Positions 38,463 to 48,040 of a DNA stretch of 64,000 nucleotides are shown here, piece after piece. The stretch's first letter is position 1; every line of letters starts with the position of its first letter. Origin of the DNA: Mesorhizobium sp. 1M-11 (GTDB lineage Bacteria; Pseudomonadota; Alphaproteobacteria; Rhizobiales; Rhizobiaceae); contig NZ_LJSD01000037.1 of assembly GCF_001303895.1 (NCBI RefSeq), forward strand, positions 248,001 through 312,000, in the 5' to 3' direction. Under the pieces are notes generated by a model. That model made no database searches, was not told the DNA's origin, and was given only the letters and a program-made list of their open reading frames with translations. The position numbers and the translations under genes were made by a program.

Positions 38463-38500
38463 AGCCCCGCCGCTGCCCATGGCATGCGGACGGGGCTTTT
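38463..38500 (+). terminator. Rho-independent terminator
   Basis: AGCCCCG pairs with CGGGGCT, with additional CGC/GCG pairs inside, followed by TTTT. It closes the rightward unit ending at the 95-aa exported gene. Confidence 0.7.
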
Positions 38501-38527
38501 GAGGGTTTTACCCAGGTCTACCGGGAG

Positions 38528-38840
38528 CGTTTTACCGGTTTTGGGTTTCGGGTGCTTCGCGGCTCACAGCCGACGACCCGACTAGTGGTCTCTGATTGTA
38601 GGGGATCGGCAGGTCACGGTTTGCGCAGAAAAGCACTGCCTTCCTGACACCTATGCCTGCCGCGGCTCCAACGACAGGTGGAGCCCGAAGGGACTGTCCG
38701 GTGGGGTCATGCCTCGCTCCTTCTGCTGGTTGCTCTTGCCGTCTTCCCGAACTCTCACTCGTTTGGTCTGCGGCGCCTCGCAGACCGCCTTCCGGCACGA
38801 GGATCGCCACAGGGCGATCGGTTCAGGCGACGAACCGACC
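38528..38840. ncRNA. Unexplained structured region upstream of uvrA, candidate RNA
   Basis: The 760 bp between the exported-protein gene and uvrA has no convincing large ORF but contains at least four strong hairpins: GGCTCCA/TGGAGCC (38664-38670, 38679-38685), GGTCTGCG/CGCAGACC (38765-38772, 38779-38786), GATCGCC/GGCGATC (38802-38808, 38813-38819) and CGGTTC/GAACCG (38820-38825, 38833-38838). On the minus strand a 19-codon frame starting MTPPDSPFGLHLS follows AAGGAG. I tested for tmRNA, RNase P RNA and SRP RNA motifs and found none. Strand and limits are uncertain. Confidence 0.35.
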
Positions 38841-38948
38841 TTGCGCCTTCGCTTCCGTAGCGTCAACCGATGACCGATCGATTACAAAAATTGTGATCGG
38901 AACGATCCGGAACGTCACGTTCTGCTGACATCGCCTTGTCAGGAGCAC

Positions 38949-38963
38949 GTTCGGCCTTTGTTC
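38949..38963. promoter_or_regulatory. LexA (SOS) box upstream of uvrA
   Basis: GTTC-GGCCTTT-GTTC is a perfect GTTC-N7-GTTC box, about 150 bp upstream of the uvrA start. It indicates LexA repression and damage induction. Confidence 0.83.
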
Positions 38964-39110
38964 TTTTTTGCTTGCTCGCTCGCGCGAAAGGCGGTTAAAC
39001 GCTGGGATTGGCCGGAGTCTCTCGATCTTGCGGCGAAAATACCCCATATGAGCGGACGGCGGCAGGGTTCGCCGATCCGAGACATTGCAAAGCTGAGGCG
39101 GCGGAGCGGC

Positions 39111-42032
39111 ATGGCCGACCATAAGTACATTTCCATTCGCGGCGCGCGCGAGCACAATCTGAAGAATGTCGATCTCGATCTGCCGCGAGACAGCCTCGTC
39201 GTCATGACCGGCCTGTCCGGCTCGGGCAAATCGTCACTTGCCTTCGACACAATCTATGCGGAAGGGCAGCGCCGCTACGTCGAAAGCCTTTCTGCCTATG
39301 CCCGCCAGTTCCTGGAGATGATGCAGAAGCCGGACGTCGACCAGATCGACGGTCTGTCGCCCGCCATCTCGATCGAGCAGAAGACCACGTCCCGCAATCC
39401 GCGTTCGACGGTCGGCACCGTCACCGAAATCTACGACTATATGCGCCTGCTGTTCGCGCGCGTCGGTGTGCCATATTCGCCGGCCACCGGCCTGCCGATC
39501 GAGAGCCAGACCGTCTCGCAGATGGTCGACCGCGTGCTGGCGCTGGAGGAAGGCACCCGCCTTTACATCACGGCACCGATGGTGCGCGGCCGCAAGGGTG
39601 AGTACAAGAAGGAGCTGCTGGAGCTTCAGAAGAAGGGCTTCCAGCGCGTCAAGGTCGACGGCACCTTCTACGAGATCGCCGACGTGCCGGCGCTCGACAA
39701 GAAGTACAAGCACGACATCGACGTCGTCGTCGACCGCATCGTCGTGCGTGCCGACCTCGCTACGCGTCTGGCCGATTCCATGGAAACGGCGCTGAAACTG
39801 GCAGAAGGGCTCGCAGTCGCGGAATTCGCCGACAAACCATTGCCCGCGGCAGCGACAGCGGAAGAATCCGCTTACAAATCGAAGAACGAGACACACGAAC
39901 GCATCCTGTTTTCGGAAAAGTTCGCCTGCCCGGTTTCCGGTTTCACCATCCAGGAAATCGAGCCGCGGCTGTTCTCTTTCAACAACCCGTTCGGTGCCTG
40001 CCCGACCTGTGACGGCCTCGGCAGCCAGCGTGCCATCGACGAAAACCTCGTCGTGCCGGACGACAACATAACCCTGCGCGACGGTGCTGTGGCACCGTGG
40101 GCGAAATCCACCTCGCCCTATTATTCGCAGACGCTGGAAGCGCTGGGCAAGGTCTATGACTTCAAATTGGGCGACAAGTTCAAGGATCTCAAGGACGATG
40201 CCCGGCAGGCCATCCTGCGCGGCACCGGCGAGCGCGAGATCACCTTCAACTATGACGACGGCCTGCGCTCCTACAAGACCACCAAGACGTTCGAGGGCGT
40301 GATCCCCAATCTCGAGCGGCGCTGGAAGGAAACGGAATCGGCCTGGATGCGCGAGGAGATCGAGCGCTTCATGTCGGCCACGCCCTGCCCCGCCTGCGGC
40401 GGCTACCGCCTCAAGCCCGAAGCGCTGGCGGTCAAGATCGCAGGCAAGCACATCGGCGAAGTGACGGAGTTGTCGATCCGCAAGGCCGATGCCTGGTTCA
40501 CCGAATTGCCGGCGCAGCTCAACGAGAAGCAGACTGAAATCGCCGTACGGGTGCTCAAAGAGATCCGCGAACGGTTGCGTTTCCTCAACGACGTCGGTCT
40601 CGACTATCTGACGCTGTCGCGCAATTCCGGCACGCTGTCGGGCGGCGAAAGCCAGCGTATCCGCCTCGCTTCGCAGATCGGCTCCGGCCTCACCGGCGTT
40701 CTCTACGTGCTGGACGAGCCGTCGATCGGCCTGCACCAGCGCGATAACGCGCGCCTGATCGAAACGCTGAAGCATCTGCGCGACATCGGCAATACGGTGA
40801 TTGTCGTCGAACACGATGAGGACGCCATCCTCACTGCCGACTATGTCGTCGACATCGGCCCGGCGGCCGGCATCCATGGCGGGCAGATCGTCGCGCAGGG
40901 CACGCCGCGCGAGATCATGGCCAACCCCAATTCGATCACCGGCAAATATCTGTCCGGCGAGCTCGAGATCGAGACCCCGGTCGAGCGCCGCCCCGGCAAG
41001 AAGGGCAAGCGCATCAAGATCGTCGGCGCGCGCGGCAACAATTTGAAGAACGTCTCCGCCGAATTCCCGCTCGGTACCTTCACCGCCGTCACCGGCGTAT
41101 CGGGCGGCGGCAAGTCGACCTTCCTGATCGAGACGCTGTTCAAGGCGGCGTCGCGCCGCATCATGGGTTCGCGTGAGCATCCGGCCGAGCATGACCGCAT
41201 CGAAGGGCTTGAGTTCCTGGACAAGGTCATCGACATCGACCAGAGCCCGATCGGCCGCACGCCACGTTCCAACCCGGCGACCTATACCGGCGCCTTCACG
41301 CCGATCCGCGATTGGTTCGCGGGGCTTCCCGAGGCGAAGGCGCGCGGCTACCAGCCGGGCCGCTTCTCCTTCAACGTCAAGGGCGGCCGCTGCGAGGCGT
41401 GCCAGGGCGATGGCGTCATCAAGATCGAGATGCACTTCCTGCCGGACGTCTACGTCACCTGTGATGTCTGTCACGGCAAGCGCTACAACCGCGAAACGCT
41501 GGATGTCACTTTCAAGGGCAAGTCCATCGCCGACGTGCTCGACATGACGGTCGAGGAAGGCGTCGAGTTCTTCGCCGCGGTGCCGGCGGTGCGCGACAAG
41601 CTGATCACGCTCAACCAGGTTGGCCTCGGCTATATCCACATCGGCCAGCAGGCAACAACATTGTCGGGGGGTGAAGCACAGCGCATCAAGCTCGCCAAGG
41701 AACTGTCGCGCAAGGCGACCGGCAAGACGCTCTACATCCTCGATGAGCCGACCACCGGCTTGCATTTCCACGATGTGGCGAAGCTGCTCGAAGTGCTGCA
41801 TGAGCTGGTCGATCAGGGCAATACCGTCATCGTGATCGAGCACAATCTCGAGGTCATCAAGACAGCCGACTGGGTGCTCGACCTCGGCCCCGAGGGTGGC
41901 GACGGTGGCGGTGAGCTGGTGGCCTCTGGTACACCCGAGGATATCGTCGCGGAACCGCGCAGCTACACCGGCCAGTTCCTCAAGGAGCTTCTGGAGCGCC
42001 GGCCGAAAGGCAAGCGCGAGGCGGCCGAGTGA
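39111..42032 (+). CDS. uvrA: Excinuclease ABC subunit UvrA
   Basis: The 973-residue damage-recognition ATPase of nucleotide excision repair has two ABC modules. Walker A motifs are GLSGSGKSS near residue 34 and GVSGGGKST near residue 663; signatures LSGGE occur in both halves. Zinc-finger cysteines are in CPTCDGLG and in CEACQGDG with CDVCHGK. The ATG at 39111 ([20 protein letters not shown]) fits the family; a longer frame to 38958 is spurious. The gene is preceded by an SOS box. The stop overlaps the GTG of the following DUF302 gene. Confidence 0.97.
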   Translation: MADHKYISIRGAREHNLKNVDLDLPRDSLVVMTGLSGSGKSSLAFDTIYAEGQRRYVESLSAYARQFLEMMQKPDVDQIDGLSPAISIEQKTTSRNPRSTVGTVTEIYDYMRLLFARVGVPYSPATGLPIESQTVSQMVDRVLALEEGTRLYITAPMVRGRKGEYKKELLELQKKGFQRVKVDGTFYEIADVPALDKKYKHDIDVVVDRIVVRADLATRLADSMETALKLAEGLAVAEFADKPLPAAATAEESAYKSKNETHERILFSEKFACPVSGFTIQEIEPRLFSFNNPFGACPTCDGLGSQRAIDENLVVPDDNITLRDGAVAPWAKSTSPYYSQTLEALGKVYDFKLGDKFKDLKDDARQAILRGTGEREITFNYDDGLRSYKTTKTFEGVIPNLERRWKETESAWMREEIERFMSATPCPACGGYRLKPEALAVKIAGKHIGEVTELSIRKADAWFTELPAQLNEKQTEIAVRVLKEIRERLRFLNDVGLDYLTLSRNSGTLSGGESQRIRLASQIGSGLTGVLYVLDEPSIGLHQRDNARLIETLKHLRDIGNTVIVVEHDEDAILTADYVVDIGPAAGIHGGQIVAQGTPREIMANPNSITGKYLSGELEIETPVERRPGKKGKRIKIVGARGNNLKNVSAEFPLGTFTAVTGVSGGGKSTFLIETLFKAASRRIMGSREHPAEHDRIEGLEFLDKVIDIDQSPIGRTPRSNPATYTGAFTPIRDWFAGLPEAKARGYQPGRFSFNVKGGRCEACQGDGVIKIEMHFLPDVYVTCDVCHGKRYNRETLDVTFKGKSIADVLDMTVEEGVEFFAAVPAVRDKLITLNQVGLGYIHIGQQATTLSGGEAQRIKLAKELSRKATGKTLYILDEPTTGLHFHDVAKLLEVLHELVDQGNTVIVIEHNLEVIKTADWVLDLGPEGGDGGGELVASGTPEDIVAEPRSYTGQFLKELLERRPKGKREAAE

Positions 42033-42463
42033 CCGATAGCGTGGGCGTGGTTTCCGTCGAGAGCCGGTTCGGGGTCGCCGAAACCACCGACCGGCTGGCG
42101 GAGACAGTGGCCCGGCTGGGCCTCTACGTCTTCGCTCGCATCGACCATGCAGCCGGTGCGCGGGATGTCGGTGTGTCGCTTCGCCCGACGCAGCTTTTGA
42201 TCTTCGGCAATCCGAAGGGTGGCACGCCGCTGATGCAGGACAAGCAGATTGCCGGCATCGACCTGCCGGTGAAGGCGCTTGCGTGGGAAGACGAAGCCGG
42301 CAAGGTCTGGCTCTCATACAACGCGGCTGACTGGATCGCTGCCCGCCATGGGCTGGGCGACGCCAGCGTGACAGCGGTCCAGGCGATTGCCGACGGTATG
42401 GGCAAGGTCATCGGAATGGCGGCCGGGCGCAAACAGCAGGCTTCAGAGCCTCGCGCGCATTGA
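42029..42463 (+). CDS. DUF302 family protein
   Basis: The 144-residue protein has the DUF302 pattern: [20 protein letters not shown], then [15 protein letters not shown] and [16 protein letters not shown]. The fold is a small alpha-beta domain of unknown function, often linked to envelope or redox proteins. The GTG start overlaps the uvrA stop (GTGA), so it is translationally coupled to uvrA and should share its SOS control. Confidence 0.9.
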   Translation: MTDSVGVVSVESRFGVAETTDRLAETVARLGLYVFARIDHAAGARDVGVSLRPTQLLIFGNPKGGTPLMQDKQIAGIDLPVKALAWEDEAGKVWLSYNAADWIAARHGLGDASVTAVQAIADGMGKVIGMAAGRKQQASEPRAH

Positions 42464-42486
42464 CGATCTCCCAGCCTGGGCTGAAC

Positions 42487-42625
42487 AAAAAAAGAGCAGA
42501 CGAAGTCTAACTCGCCTGCTCTCCCCTAGCATTTGGCGGCAACGCGGCCGTTGGCACCGCGCACCACCCCCGAGCCAAAGAACCGGGAGAACGGTATTAA
42601 CGGTCTGTCTCATTTTAGCGCATCT
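42487..42625 (-). ncRNA. Candidate small RNA with Rho-independent terminator
   Basis: On the minus strand a hairpin AGAGCAG/CTGCTCT (42516-42522 with 42493-42499) is followed by seven T residues ending at 42487, a textbook terminator. Upstream are further paired segments (GGTGCCAACG/CGTTGCCGCC and a CCGTTCTCCCGG region) and no ORF. Both flanking genes read the other way, so the terminator must serve a minus-strand transcript starting near 42610-42660; the 5' end given is an estimate. I cannot assign it to a named rhizobial sRNA family. Confidence 0.55.
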
Positions 42626-42874
42626 TGATCCAAGGTACATACCTCAATTGGGGGAGATGCGCGGCTTTGGGCTGGAACGGCAAGGCTTTAAAAAGCGGCA
42701 TGCCGCGACGATCCAGCCCAGCTTGCCACGCCGCGAAGGCCAGGAATGCTGAACGGAGTTGGCAGGAGGATCGTCAGCGGTTGCCGATTTCGGATGGTCT
42801 GTAACGCCTTGCCGTGGTTTGACTTGCCTGAGCAGACACACCCGATCAACCGAACGACCCAGTGGAGGATGAAA

Positions 42875-43681
42875 ATGAGCGCAGCAGGCAGGATCCGGTC
42901 GGGCATGGGCGGTTGGACGTTCGAGCCCTGGGACACGTCGTTCTATCCGGAGACGCTGTCGAAGGCCAAGCAGCTCAACTACGCCTCGCGGCAGGTGCCG
43001 ACAATCGAGGTCAACGGCACCTACTACTCGACCTTCAAGCCGCCGACCTTTGCCAAATGGGCGAAGGATGCTCCGGACGATTTTGTATTTTCGCTGAAGG
43101 CGATCCGCTTTGCGACCAACCGCCGGGTGCTGGGCGAAGCAGGCGAATCGGTGCAGCGCTTCCTCGACTCAGGCGTCTCGGAACTCGGCGACAAGCTGGG
43201 GCCGATTCTTTGGCAGTTCGCCCCGACCAAGCGCTTCGACGCCGACGACTTCGGCGCCTTCCTCGCACTCCTGCCCGAAAAGCAGGACGGCGTGGCGCTA
43301 CGCCATGCGGTGGAGGTCCGCCACGATTCCTTCACAGTGCCCGAATTCCCCGCGCTGGCGCGCAAGCACAATGTCGCGATCGTTTATGCCGACCATGCCA
43401 AATATCCGGCGATCGCCGATGCAACCGGCGACTTCGTCTATGCACGGCTCCAGACGGGCAGCGACGACAACCCGGATTGCTATACGCCGAAAGCGCTCGA
43501 CCAATGGGCCGAACGCGCCAAAGTCTGGGCCGCCGGCAAGGAACCTGATGACCTGAAGCGCGCCGACCCCAGCACCAAGGCCGAAGTAAAGCCGAGAGAC
43601 GTGTTCGTCTACTTCATCACCGAGGGCAAGGTCCGCGCGCCGTTCGGCGCGATGGCGCTGATGAAGCGCGTCGGAAATTGA
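42875..43681 (+). CDS. DUF72 family protein
   Basis: The 268-residue TIM-barrel-like protein carries the family marks SGMGGWTFEPWDTSFYPE at the N-terminus, VEVNGTYYSTF-like VPTIEVNGTYYSTFKPPTFA, and ILWQFAPTKRFDADDF. Function is not established. The ATG at 42875 has GGAGG at ideal distance; an ATG two codons earlier (42869) is possible. It lies about 410 bp from the DUF302 gene, in a gap that also holds the minus-strand sRNA candidate. Confidence 0.9.
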   Translation: MSAAGRIRSGMGGWTFEPWDTSFYPETLSKAKQLNYASRQVPTIEVNGTYYSTFKPPTFAKWAKDAPDDFVFSLKAIRFATNRRVLGEAGESVQRFLDSGVSELGDKLGPILWQFAPTKRFDADDFGAFLALLPEKQDGVALRHAVEVRHDSFTVPEFPALARKHNVAIVYADHAKYPAIADATGDFVYARLQTGSDDNPDCYTPKALDQWAERAKVWAAGKEPDDLKRADPSTKAEVKPRDVFVYFITEGKVRAPFGAMALMKRVGN

Positions 43682-43708
43682 AGAACTAAAAAACGAAAGC
43701 CGCCTCAT

Positions 43709-43812
43709 TAGAGCGCCGCGCGTCCATTCGGACGCGCAAAGGACGCTCTAAAACTTTTGTATCTGCGCATCGTGCTTTCCGAAAATCGATTCCGATTTTC
43801 GGGCCGATGTGC
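43709..43812 (+). repeat. Dispersed palindromic repeat, family A copy 2
   Basis: It shares with 19331-19433 both modules: AGAGCGCCGCGCGTCC...GGACGCTCT and the palindrome CCGAAAATCG-ATTC-CGATTTTCGG. The joining segment differs by a few bases, so the copies are diverging. It lies between the convergent DUF72 and popZ genes. Confidence 0.8.
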
Positions 43813-43850
43813 TTGAAGCGGCTTTCATGCCTTACGATAGAAAGGTCGGG

Positions 43851-44618
43851 TCAGGAGCCTCGCGCAACGCGTTCGATTTCTTCGCGCACGAGGCGCTCGA
43901 CCAGCGTCGGCAAATTGTTGTCCAGCCAGTCCTGAAGCATTGGGCGCAGCATCTCGGCAGCCATGTCGTCGAAGGTCTTCTTGGCTCGCCCGGCGAAAGC
44001 TTCCGATAATTCTTCAAAGGAAGCAGCCACCTGACGGCTGGTATGTTCAGAAATCAGGGAAGGCCGCAACGCCGCGGTTTCAACCGCCGCCGCACGCTGG
44101 ACCCCGAATTCGGCCTGCTCACGGATGGTATCGACATTATCGGGCTGCGTTGCGAAAACGGCGTCTTCCTGCTCCAAGGCTTCATCCGCTTTTGTACCGG
44201 AAACAATCTCGACCTCGCGAGGCCAGGCGGCTCGAAGCTGACCTGCAGCCTCTTCCCTGTCGGCAACCGGCTGCGGCGTGGACCGTTCGGAAGCTGTCAT
44301 CGTACCGATTTCAGCCAGCGTGATCACGGACGCTGCCGGGCGTGGTTCAGGCGCTTCGGCGGCAAGCTGTGCCTGAACCTCGGCTAGGCTGACCGGCTTG
44401 TTCGGTGTTTCGGCATGCAACTCGCTGCGGAATGCATCGACTTCAGGCGCCTCGACAGGTGCGGATTGCGTCGTCGCCACTTCATCGTCCTGACGCGTCT
44501 CGACCGTCTCAATCGTGCTTTTGCGGCCTGTGTCGCTGTCTTCGATGATCCTGCGGATGGAAGCCAGGATCTCTTCCATCGAAGGTTCGCGTTGCGCGCT
44601 GCTTGCTGCCGTGGCCAT
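43851..44618 (-). CDS. popZ: PopZ-like polar organising protein (DUF2497)
   Basis: The 255-residue protein has the two conserved ends of PopZ: N-terminal EPSMEEILASIRRIIEDSD and C-terminal MAAEMLRPMLQDWLDNNLPT followed by LVERLVREEIERVARG. Between them is a variable acidic, Pro/Glu/Ala-rich region. PopZ forms a polymeric hub at the cell pole that anchors the chromosome origin; in Rhizobiales it marks the growing pole. The ATG at 44618 is chosen because the family begins near MATA; an upstream frame to 44690 also exists. The tolC-popZ order is usual in the group. Confidence 0.87.
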   Translation of the reverse strand: MATAASSAQREPSMEEILASIRRIIEDSDTGRKSTIETVETRQDDEVATTQSAPVEAPEVDAFRSELHAETPNKPVSLAEVQAQLAAEAPEPRPAASVITLAEIGTMTASERSTPQPVADREEAAGQLRAAWPREVEIVSGTKADEALEQEDAVFATQPDNVDTIREQAEFGVQRAAAVETAALRPSLISEHTSRQVAASFEELSEAFAGRAKKTFDDMAAEMLRPMLQDWLDNNLPTLVERLVREEIERVARGS

Positions 44619-44755
44619 TGTCACATTCGCCGCCCTGGAAACCTGTTGCATTTTCGCCCGGCACCAAGGCCGGTTCGAATCATGCGTCAAGCGTAACCGA
44701 CCGATTGCAATCGGAGAATCCCCAAACTGGGGACTCGGGCGGTTTCAACAGATTA

Positions 44756-44787
44756 GAAAATAAAACAGCCCCGCTTTGCGGGGCTGT
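44756..44787 (-). terminator. Rho-independent terminator of tolC
   Basis: ACAGCCCCGC pairs perfectly with GCGGGGCTGT around a 3-base loop, followed on the minus strand by TTTATTTT. It lies 24 bp after the tolC stop codon. Confidence 0.9.
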
Positions 44788-44810
44788 CAAATTCATCGAT
44801 CCGAGAGAAG

Positions 44811-46190
44811 TTAGCGACCATCCGGCGTACGCAGGCCGTACCACTTGTCCTTGACGGCCTTGTAGTGCTCTTCCGGATTGTACTTCGCCACCCGCAGCCC
44901 AAGGCGCTCGACGGTGAGCCGGCCCATCGCCTGCAGAATGCCGTAGCTGGCAATGACCACATCGCGCTCGGAAGCGGCCAGATTGATCTGCGCGCTGAAA
45001 ACCACGTTCTGCGCGTTCAGGACGTCCAGCGTGGTCTGCTGGCCGACATTGCGCTCCTCGATCACGCCGTTCAGTGCCAGTTGCGCGGCCGCGATGGAAG
45101 CGCGGTTGGCGTCGACATTCTCCCGGGCAGCCTGATAGGCGGTCCATGCCGCGACCACAGCATTGCGAACCTGATCGCGTGCCACGTCGACCTCGATACG
45201 GGCCTGGCCGAGCCGTTCCTTCTGCTGGCGCACCGTCGCGGCCGTGCGGCCACCGGAATAGATCGGCACCGTCAGCGTCGCACCAACGCTGGCCGAGGTC
45301 GACGAACCGTCCGGGCTCAGGATACTGCCGGGCGATGCATCCCGGTAATTGCGGGAAATGCCCGCCGATGCACTCACCTGCGGCAGCAGAGCACCCTCCG
45401 CCGCCTTGACGCCAAAGCCCGAGGAATCGACCAGATGCTGGTTGGCCAGGATGGCTGGATTTTCGTTGTTGGCCGCCGCGATCGCATTTTCGATGTTCGA
45501 TGGCAAAAGTTTGCCCAGCGGCGACGGCGCTTTCAGCTTGCCTGGCTGATCACCGATGATCTGGCGATAGACACCCGCGCTGGCCAGCGCCTGGGCCTGC
45601 GCCGCGCTCAACTGCGCCTGCGCGGTCGAGCGCTGAGCTTCCGCCTGCGCAACGTCGGTGCGAGTGCCCTCGCCCACTTCGAAACGCGACCGCGCGGCGC
45701 GTACCTGCTCGGTCAAGGCCTTCAGGTTCTGTTCCGTCAGCCTCGCGACCTGGCGGTCGTGGATGACGTTCATATAGGCCTGGGCAGCCGCGAAGAGCGT
45801 GGCATTCTGCTGATTGTTCAGCCCTTCCTGGGAAGCCCGCACCTGCGCTTCCGCTGCGGCCACATTGTTCTTGGTCTGGAAGCCGTCGAACAGGGTCTGG
45901 TTGATCTGCACGCCGAAATTGCCGGTCGTCAGGCGACCGGCATTGTTTCCACGCGTGCTCGAATAGTCGATGCTGGCCGAACCGGTGATGGTCGGGCGCC
46001 AGCCCGACTTGGCAATCGCCACGCCTTCATCGGTCACCCGCACGCCGGCGCGCGTTGAATTCAGCGTCGAGTTGTTCTGATAGGCTTTGGACAGTGCGCC
46101 GAGAATAGTTTCGGCAGATGCCGCGGCGGGAGAAAGCGCGGTCACCGAAGCAAGTAGAATAGCGAGGAAACTCTTGTTCACAGAATGCAC
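44811..46190 (-). CDS. tolC: TolC-family outer-membrane channel protein
   Basis: The 459-residue protein has a signal peptide (residues 1-27, ending AAASAET). Two homologous halves of coiled-coil helices are visible, rich in Ala, Gln and Glu (AQAEAQRSTAQAQLSAAQAQ), with the TolC motif QTLFDGFQTKNNVAAAEAQV. It forms the trimeric exit duct for type I secretion and tripartite efflux. A strong terminator follows. pcm is 175 bp upstream on the same strand. Confidence 0.94.
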   Translation of the reverse strand: MHSVNKSFLAILLASVTALSPAAASAETILGALSKAYQNNSTLNSTRAGVRVTDEGVAIAKSGWRPTITGSASIDYSSTRGNNAGRLTTGNFGVQINQTLFDGFQTKNNVAAAEAQVRASQEGLNNQQNATLFAAAQAYMNVIHDRQVARLTEQNLKALTEQVRAARSRFEVGEGTRTDVAQAEAQRSTAQAQLSAAQAQALASAGVYRQIIGDQPGKLKAPSPLGKLLPSNIENAIAAANNENPAILANQHLVDSSGFGVKAAEGALLPQVSASAGISRNYRDASPGSILSPDGSSTSASVGATLTVPIYSGGRTAATVRQQKERLGQARIEVDVARDQVRNAVVAAWTAYQAARENVDANRASIAAAQLALNGVIEERNVGQQTTLDVLNAQNVVFSAQINLAASERDVVIASYGILQAMGRLTVERLGLRVAKYNPEEHYKAVKDKWYGLRTPDGR

Positions 46191-46365
46191 GGCAAATCCT
46201 CATTCTTCATTGGAAACCACGCAAGAACGGCTGCCGTCATTTTGGCAACCGTCATCGCGTGTTTGTGTTCCCTGCCGTTAGCCCGTCTCCCCAAATCCGA
46301 ACCACCGGCAACGATCTGTTAACACAAGCCATCATGCCGCGACGCGAGCCGCAAGAGCAAATCTC

Positions 46366-47034
46366 TCAGAATTCGAAAACACGCACACGTTCGAATCCCG
46401 GTAGTGGCTTTATTGCCGCATTAAATGCACGCCGCCCGGTCGCGATACCAGTAGTCTTCAAAAACAGACGTGCGACACCGGCATTGCCGTGGCCTTCCAC
46501 GGCGACGAGTCGGCCGCCTTCGGCGAGTTGGTCCAGAAGCGCCTGCGGCACTTCCTCGACGCTGCCGCCGACAAAAATCACATTGTACGGCCCCTTTTGG
46601 GGATCGCCGTCGCGCAATGCGCCCTCGACAACGGTGACATTGTCGTAGCCGAGCGACGACAGGGTCGTGCGTGCCGCTTCCGCCAGGCCCGAATCGCTTT
46701 CCAGAGCAACGACGGACTTCGCCACCCGGGAAAGGATTGCTGCGGAGTAGCCGGTACCGCATCCGACATCGAGAACGGTATCGTCAGCACTGATTCCCGC
46801 GAGCTGGAGCAGCTTGGCCAAGGGCGATGGCTCCATCAGGTAGCGCGGTTCACCGGCGACGCGGCTGATGCGGATATCCTCATCGATGTAGGCGAGATCG
46901 CTCTGGCTGGCAGGCAGGAAAGCCTCACGCGGAACTGTAAGGAAGGCGTCGAGCAGCGAAGCGTTCGTCACATCGGTGGTGCGCAACTGGCCATCGACCA
47001 TCTTCACGCGGCGTGCGGAGAAATCAGCGCTCAT
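46366..47034 (-). CDS. pcm: Protein-L-isoaspartate O-methyltransferase
   Basis: The 222-residue SAM-dependent enzyme repairs isoaspartyl residues in damaged proteins. Motif I reads VLDVGCGTGYSAAILSRVA (about 78-96), and the N-terminal MVDGQLRTTDVTNASLLDAF and VPREAFLP patterns are typical of the alphaproteobacterial branch. The ATG at 47034 fits the family. It stands upstream of tolC in the conserved Rhizobiales order pcm-tolC-popZ. Confidence 0.92.
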   Translation of the reverse strand: MSADFSARRVKMVDGQLRTTDVTNASLLDAFLTVPREAFLPASQSDLAYIDEDIRISRVAGEPRYLMEPSPLAKLLQLAGISADDTVLDVGCGTGYSAAILSRVAKSVVALESDSGLAEAARTTLSSLGYDNVTVVEGALRDGDPQKGPYNVIFVGGSVEEVPQALLDQLAEGGRLVAVEGHGNAGVARLFLKTTGIATGRRAFNAAIKPLPGFERVRVFEF

Positions 47035-47117
47035 GTTCCAACCGTCCCGCTTCCGGCGCACGTGCCGCGCCTACAGTCATCAAGAACGCCCACCGGCATA
47101 GGACGCCGGCTTGGGAT

Positions 47118-47191
47118 TGGAGGCCTCGCCCGGAATCGAACCGGGGTGCAAGGATTTGCAGTCCTCTGCGTAACCACTCCGCCACGAGGCC
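47118..47191 (-). tRNA. tRNA-Cys (anticodon GCA)
   Basis: The reverse complement gives acceptor arms GGCCTCG and CGAGGCC, anticodon stem-loop GGACTGCAAATCC with anticodon GCA, T-arm CCCGGTTCGATTCCGGG, and an encoded CCA end. Confidence 0.97.
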
Positions 47192-47368
47192 TCATCGCTC
47201 CCGGCGTTCCACGGCGCTTCAATAGGTTGGGCCGTTTTGGCAGTCAAGGACACAGGCTTCATTCTGGAAACAATTCCCTAACCTATTCTGAACAGCCGCC
47301 CCAAGGCGGCCGCATCGTCCGGGACGGCGGCGATGGAAAAGCACCAGACTGCGCGGATGAGAGGCCGC

Positions 47369-47647
47369 CTACGAGCGCCGACGGCGCTCCCACCAGACCA
47401 CGATACGGCGGCGATGGCGTCGAATCACCGCGAACTCGTAGGAAAGCACCAGGAAGCCGACCGGCAACATCCACAGGCCCAGCACCGGCAGGAACCAAAG
47501 CAGGCCACCAAACAGGAACGCCACACCAATGGCGATGCGCAACGCACGCGACCGCGGCAATGCGAAGTCGCGCCCGAACGCCGAAATCTTGTGTTTTCGT
47601 TTGCGAGGCTCGCTGTCTGCGTTCATGCCTTGCACCGCTCCGCTCAT
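47369..47647 (-). CDS. Small membrane protein, 92 aa
   Basis: The protein has a basic N-terminus, two hydrophobic helices (IAIGVAFLFGGLLWFLPVLG and LWMLPVGFLVLSYEF), and a strongly basic tail (RRHRRRIVVWWERRRRS). The short Gly/Pro/Trp helices resemble the PGPGW putative transmembrane family, offered tentatively. The ATG at 47647 follows GGGAGCAAGG. It lies between the tRNA-Cys and tRNA-Asn genes. Confidence 0.72.
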   Translation of the reverse strand: MSGAVQGMNADSEPRKRKHKISAFGRDFALPRSRALRIAIGVAFLFGGLLWFLPVLGLWMLPVGFLVLSYEFAVIRRHRRRIVVWWERRRRS

Positions 47648-47830
47648 CCTTGCTCCCTTGCCTGACCGGGCTTCAAACGCCCTGTTTACCGGCATCGGCG
47701 CCTGATATGATGGCATGACGTGGCGATTGCGAGAACGCGCCACAGAAAAACCTTCGAAAAAATACGAATTCCCGCTTTGCAAAGCCGAAAAGGATCGCTA
47801 TAGCCACCCCCGTTCACACGAGAGCCCTGT

Positions 47831-47905
47831 TCCCCGGTAGCTCAGTGGTAGAGCAACCGGCTGTTAACCGGTTGGTCGCTGGTTCGAATCCGGCCCGGGG
47901 AGCCA
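47831..47905 (+). tRNA. tRNA-Asn (anticodon GTT)
   Basis: Acceptor arms TCCCCGG and CCGGGGA, D-arm TAGCTCAGTGGTAGAG, anticodon loop CTGTTAA with anticodon GTT, T-arm GGTTCGAATCC and an encoded CCA end. It borders the decayed iron-transport segment. Confidence 0.97.
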
Positions 47906-48040
47906 CTTCGGTACGAAACTGCGAGTATCGTACCCTGCTCTATGCAATGCAGACTTTCCAGTAGATCGCTTAAGGCGCAACTGCGTCGTTAAAACGATCT
48001 TCCCCTTCCCGCCAAGCGGGCTTCCTTGCGCTGCAACCAG

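Noticed and set aside
38532..38810. A 92-codon minus-strand ORF in the uvrA upstream region
   Set aside because: It has no convincing start signal, its frame runs through several perfect hairpins, and composition is not gene-like.
38518..38910. tmRNA, RNase P RNA or SRP RNA
   Set aside because: I searched both strands for the tmRNA tRNA-like ends and tag codons, the RNase P GAGGAAAGTCC motif and the SRP GGAAGG/AGCAGCC loop and found none. It is kept only as an unidentified structured region.
39234..42317. A 1027-codon minus-strand frame opposite uvrA
   Set aside because: It is the antisense shadow of a GC-rich, strongly biased gene; it has no recognisable motifs, and UvrA motifs on the plus strand are intact.
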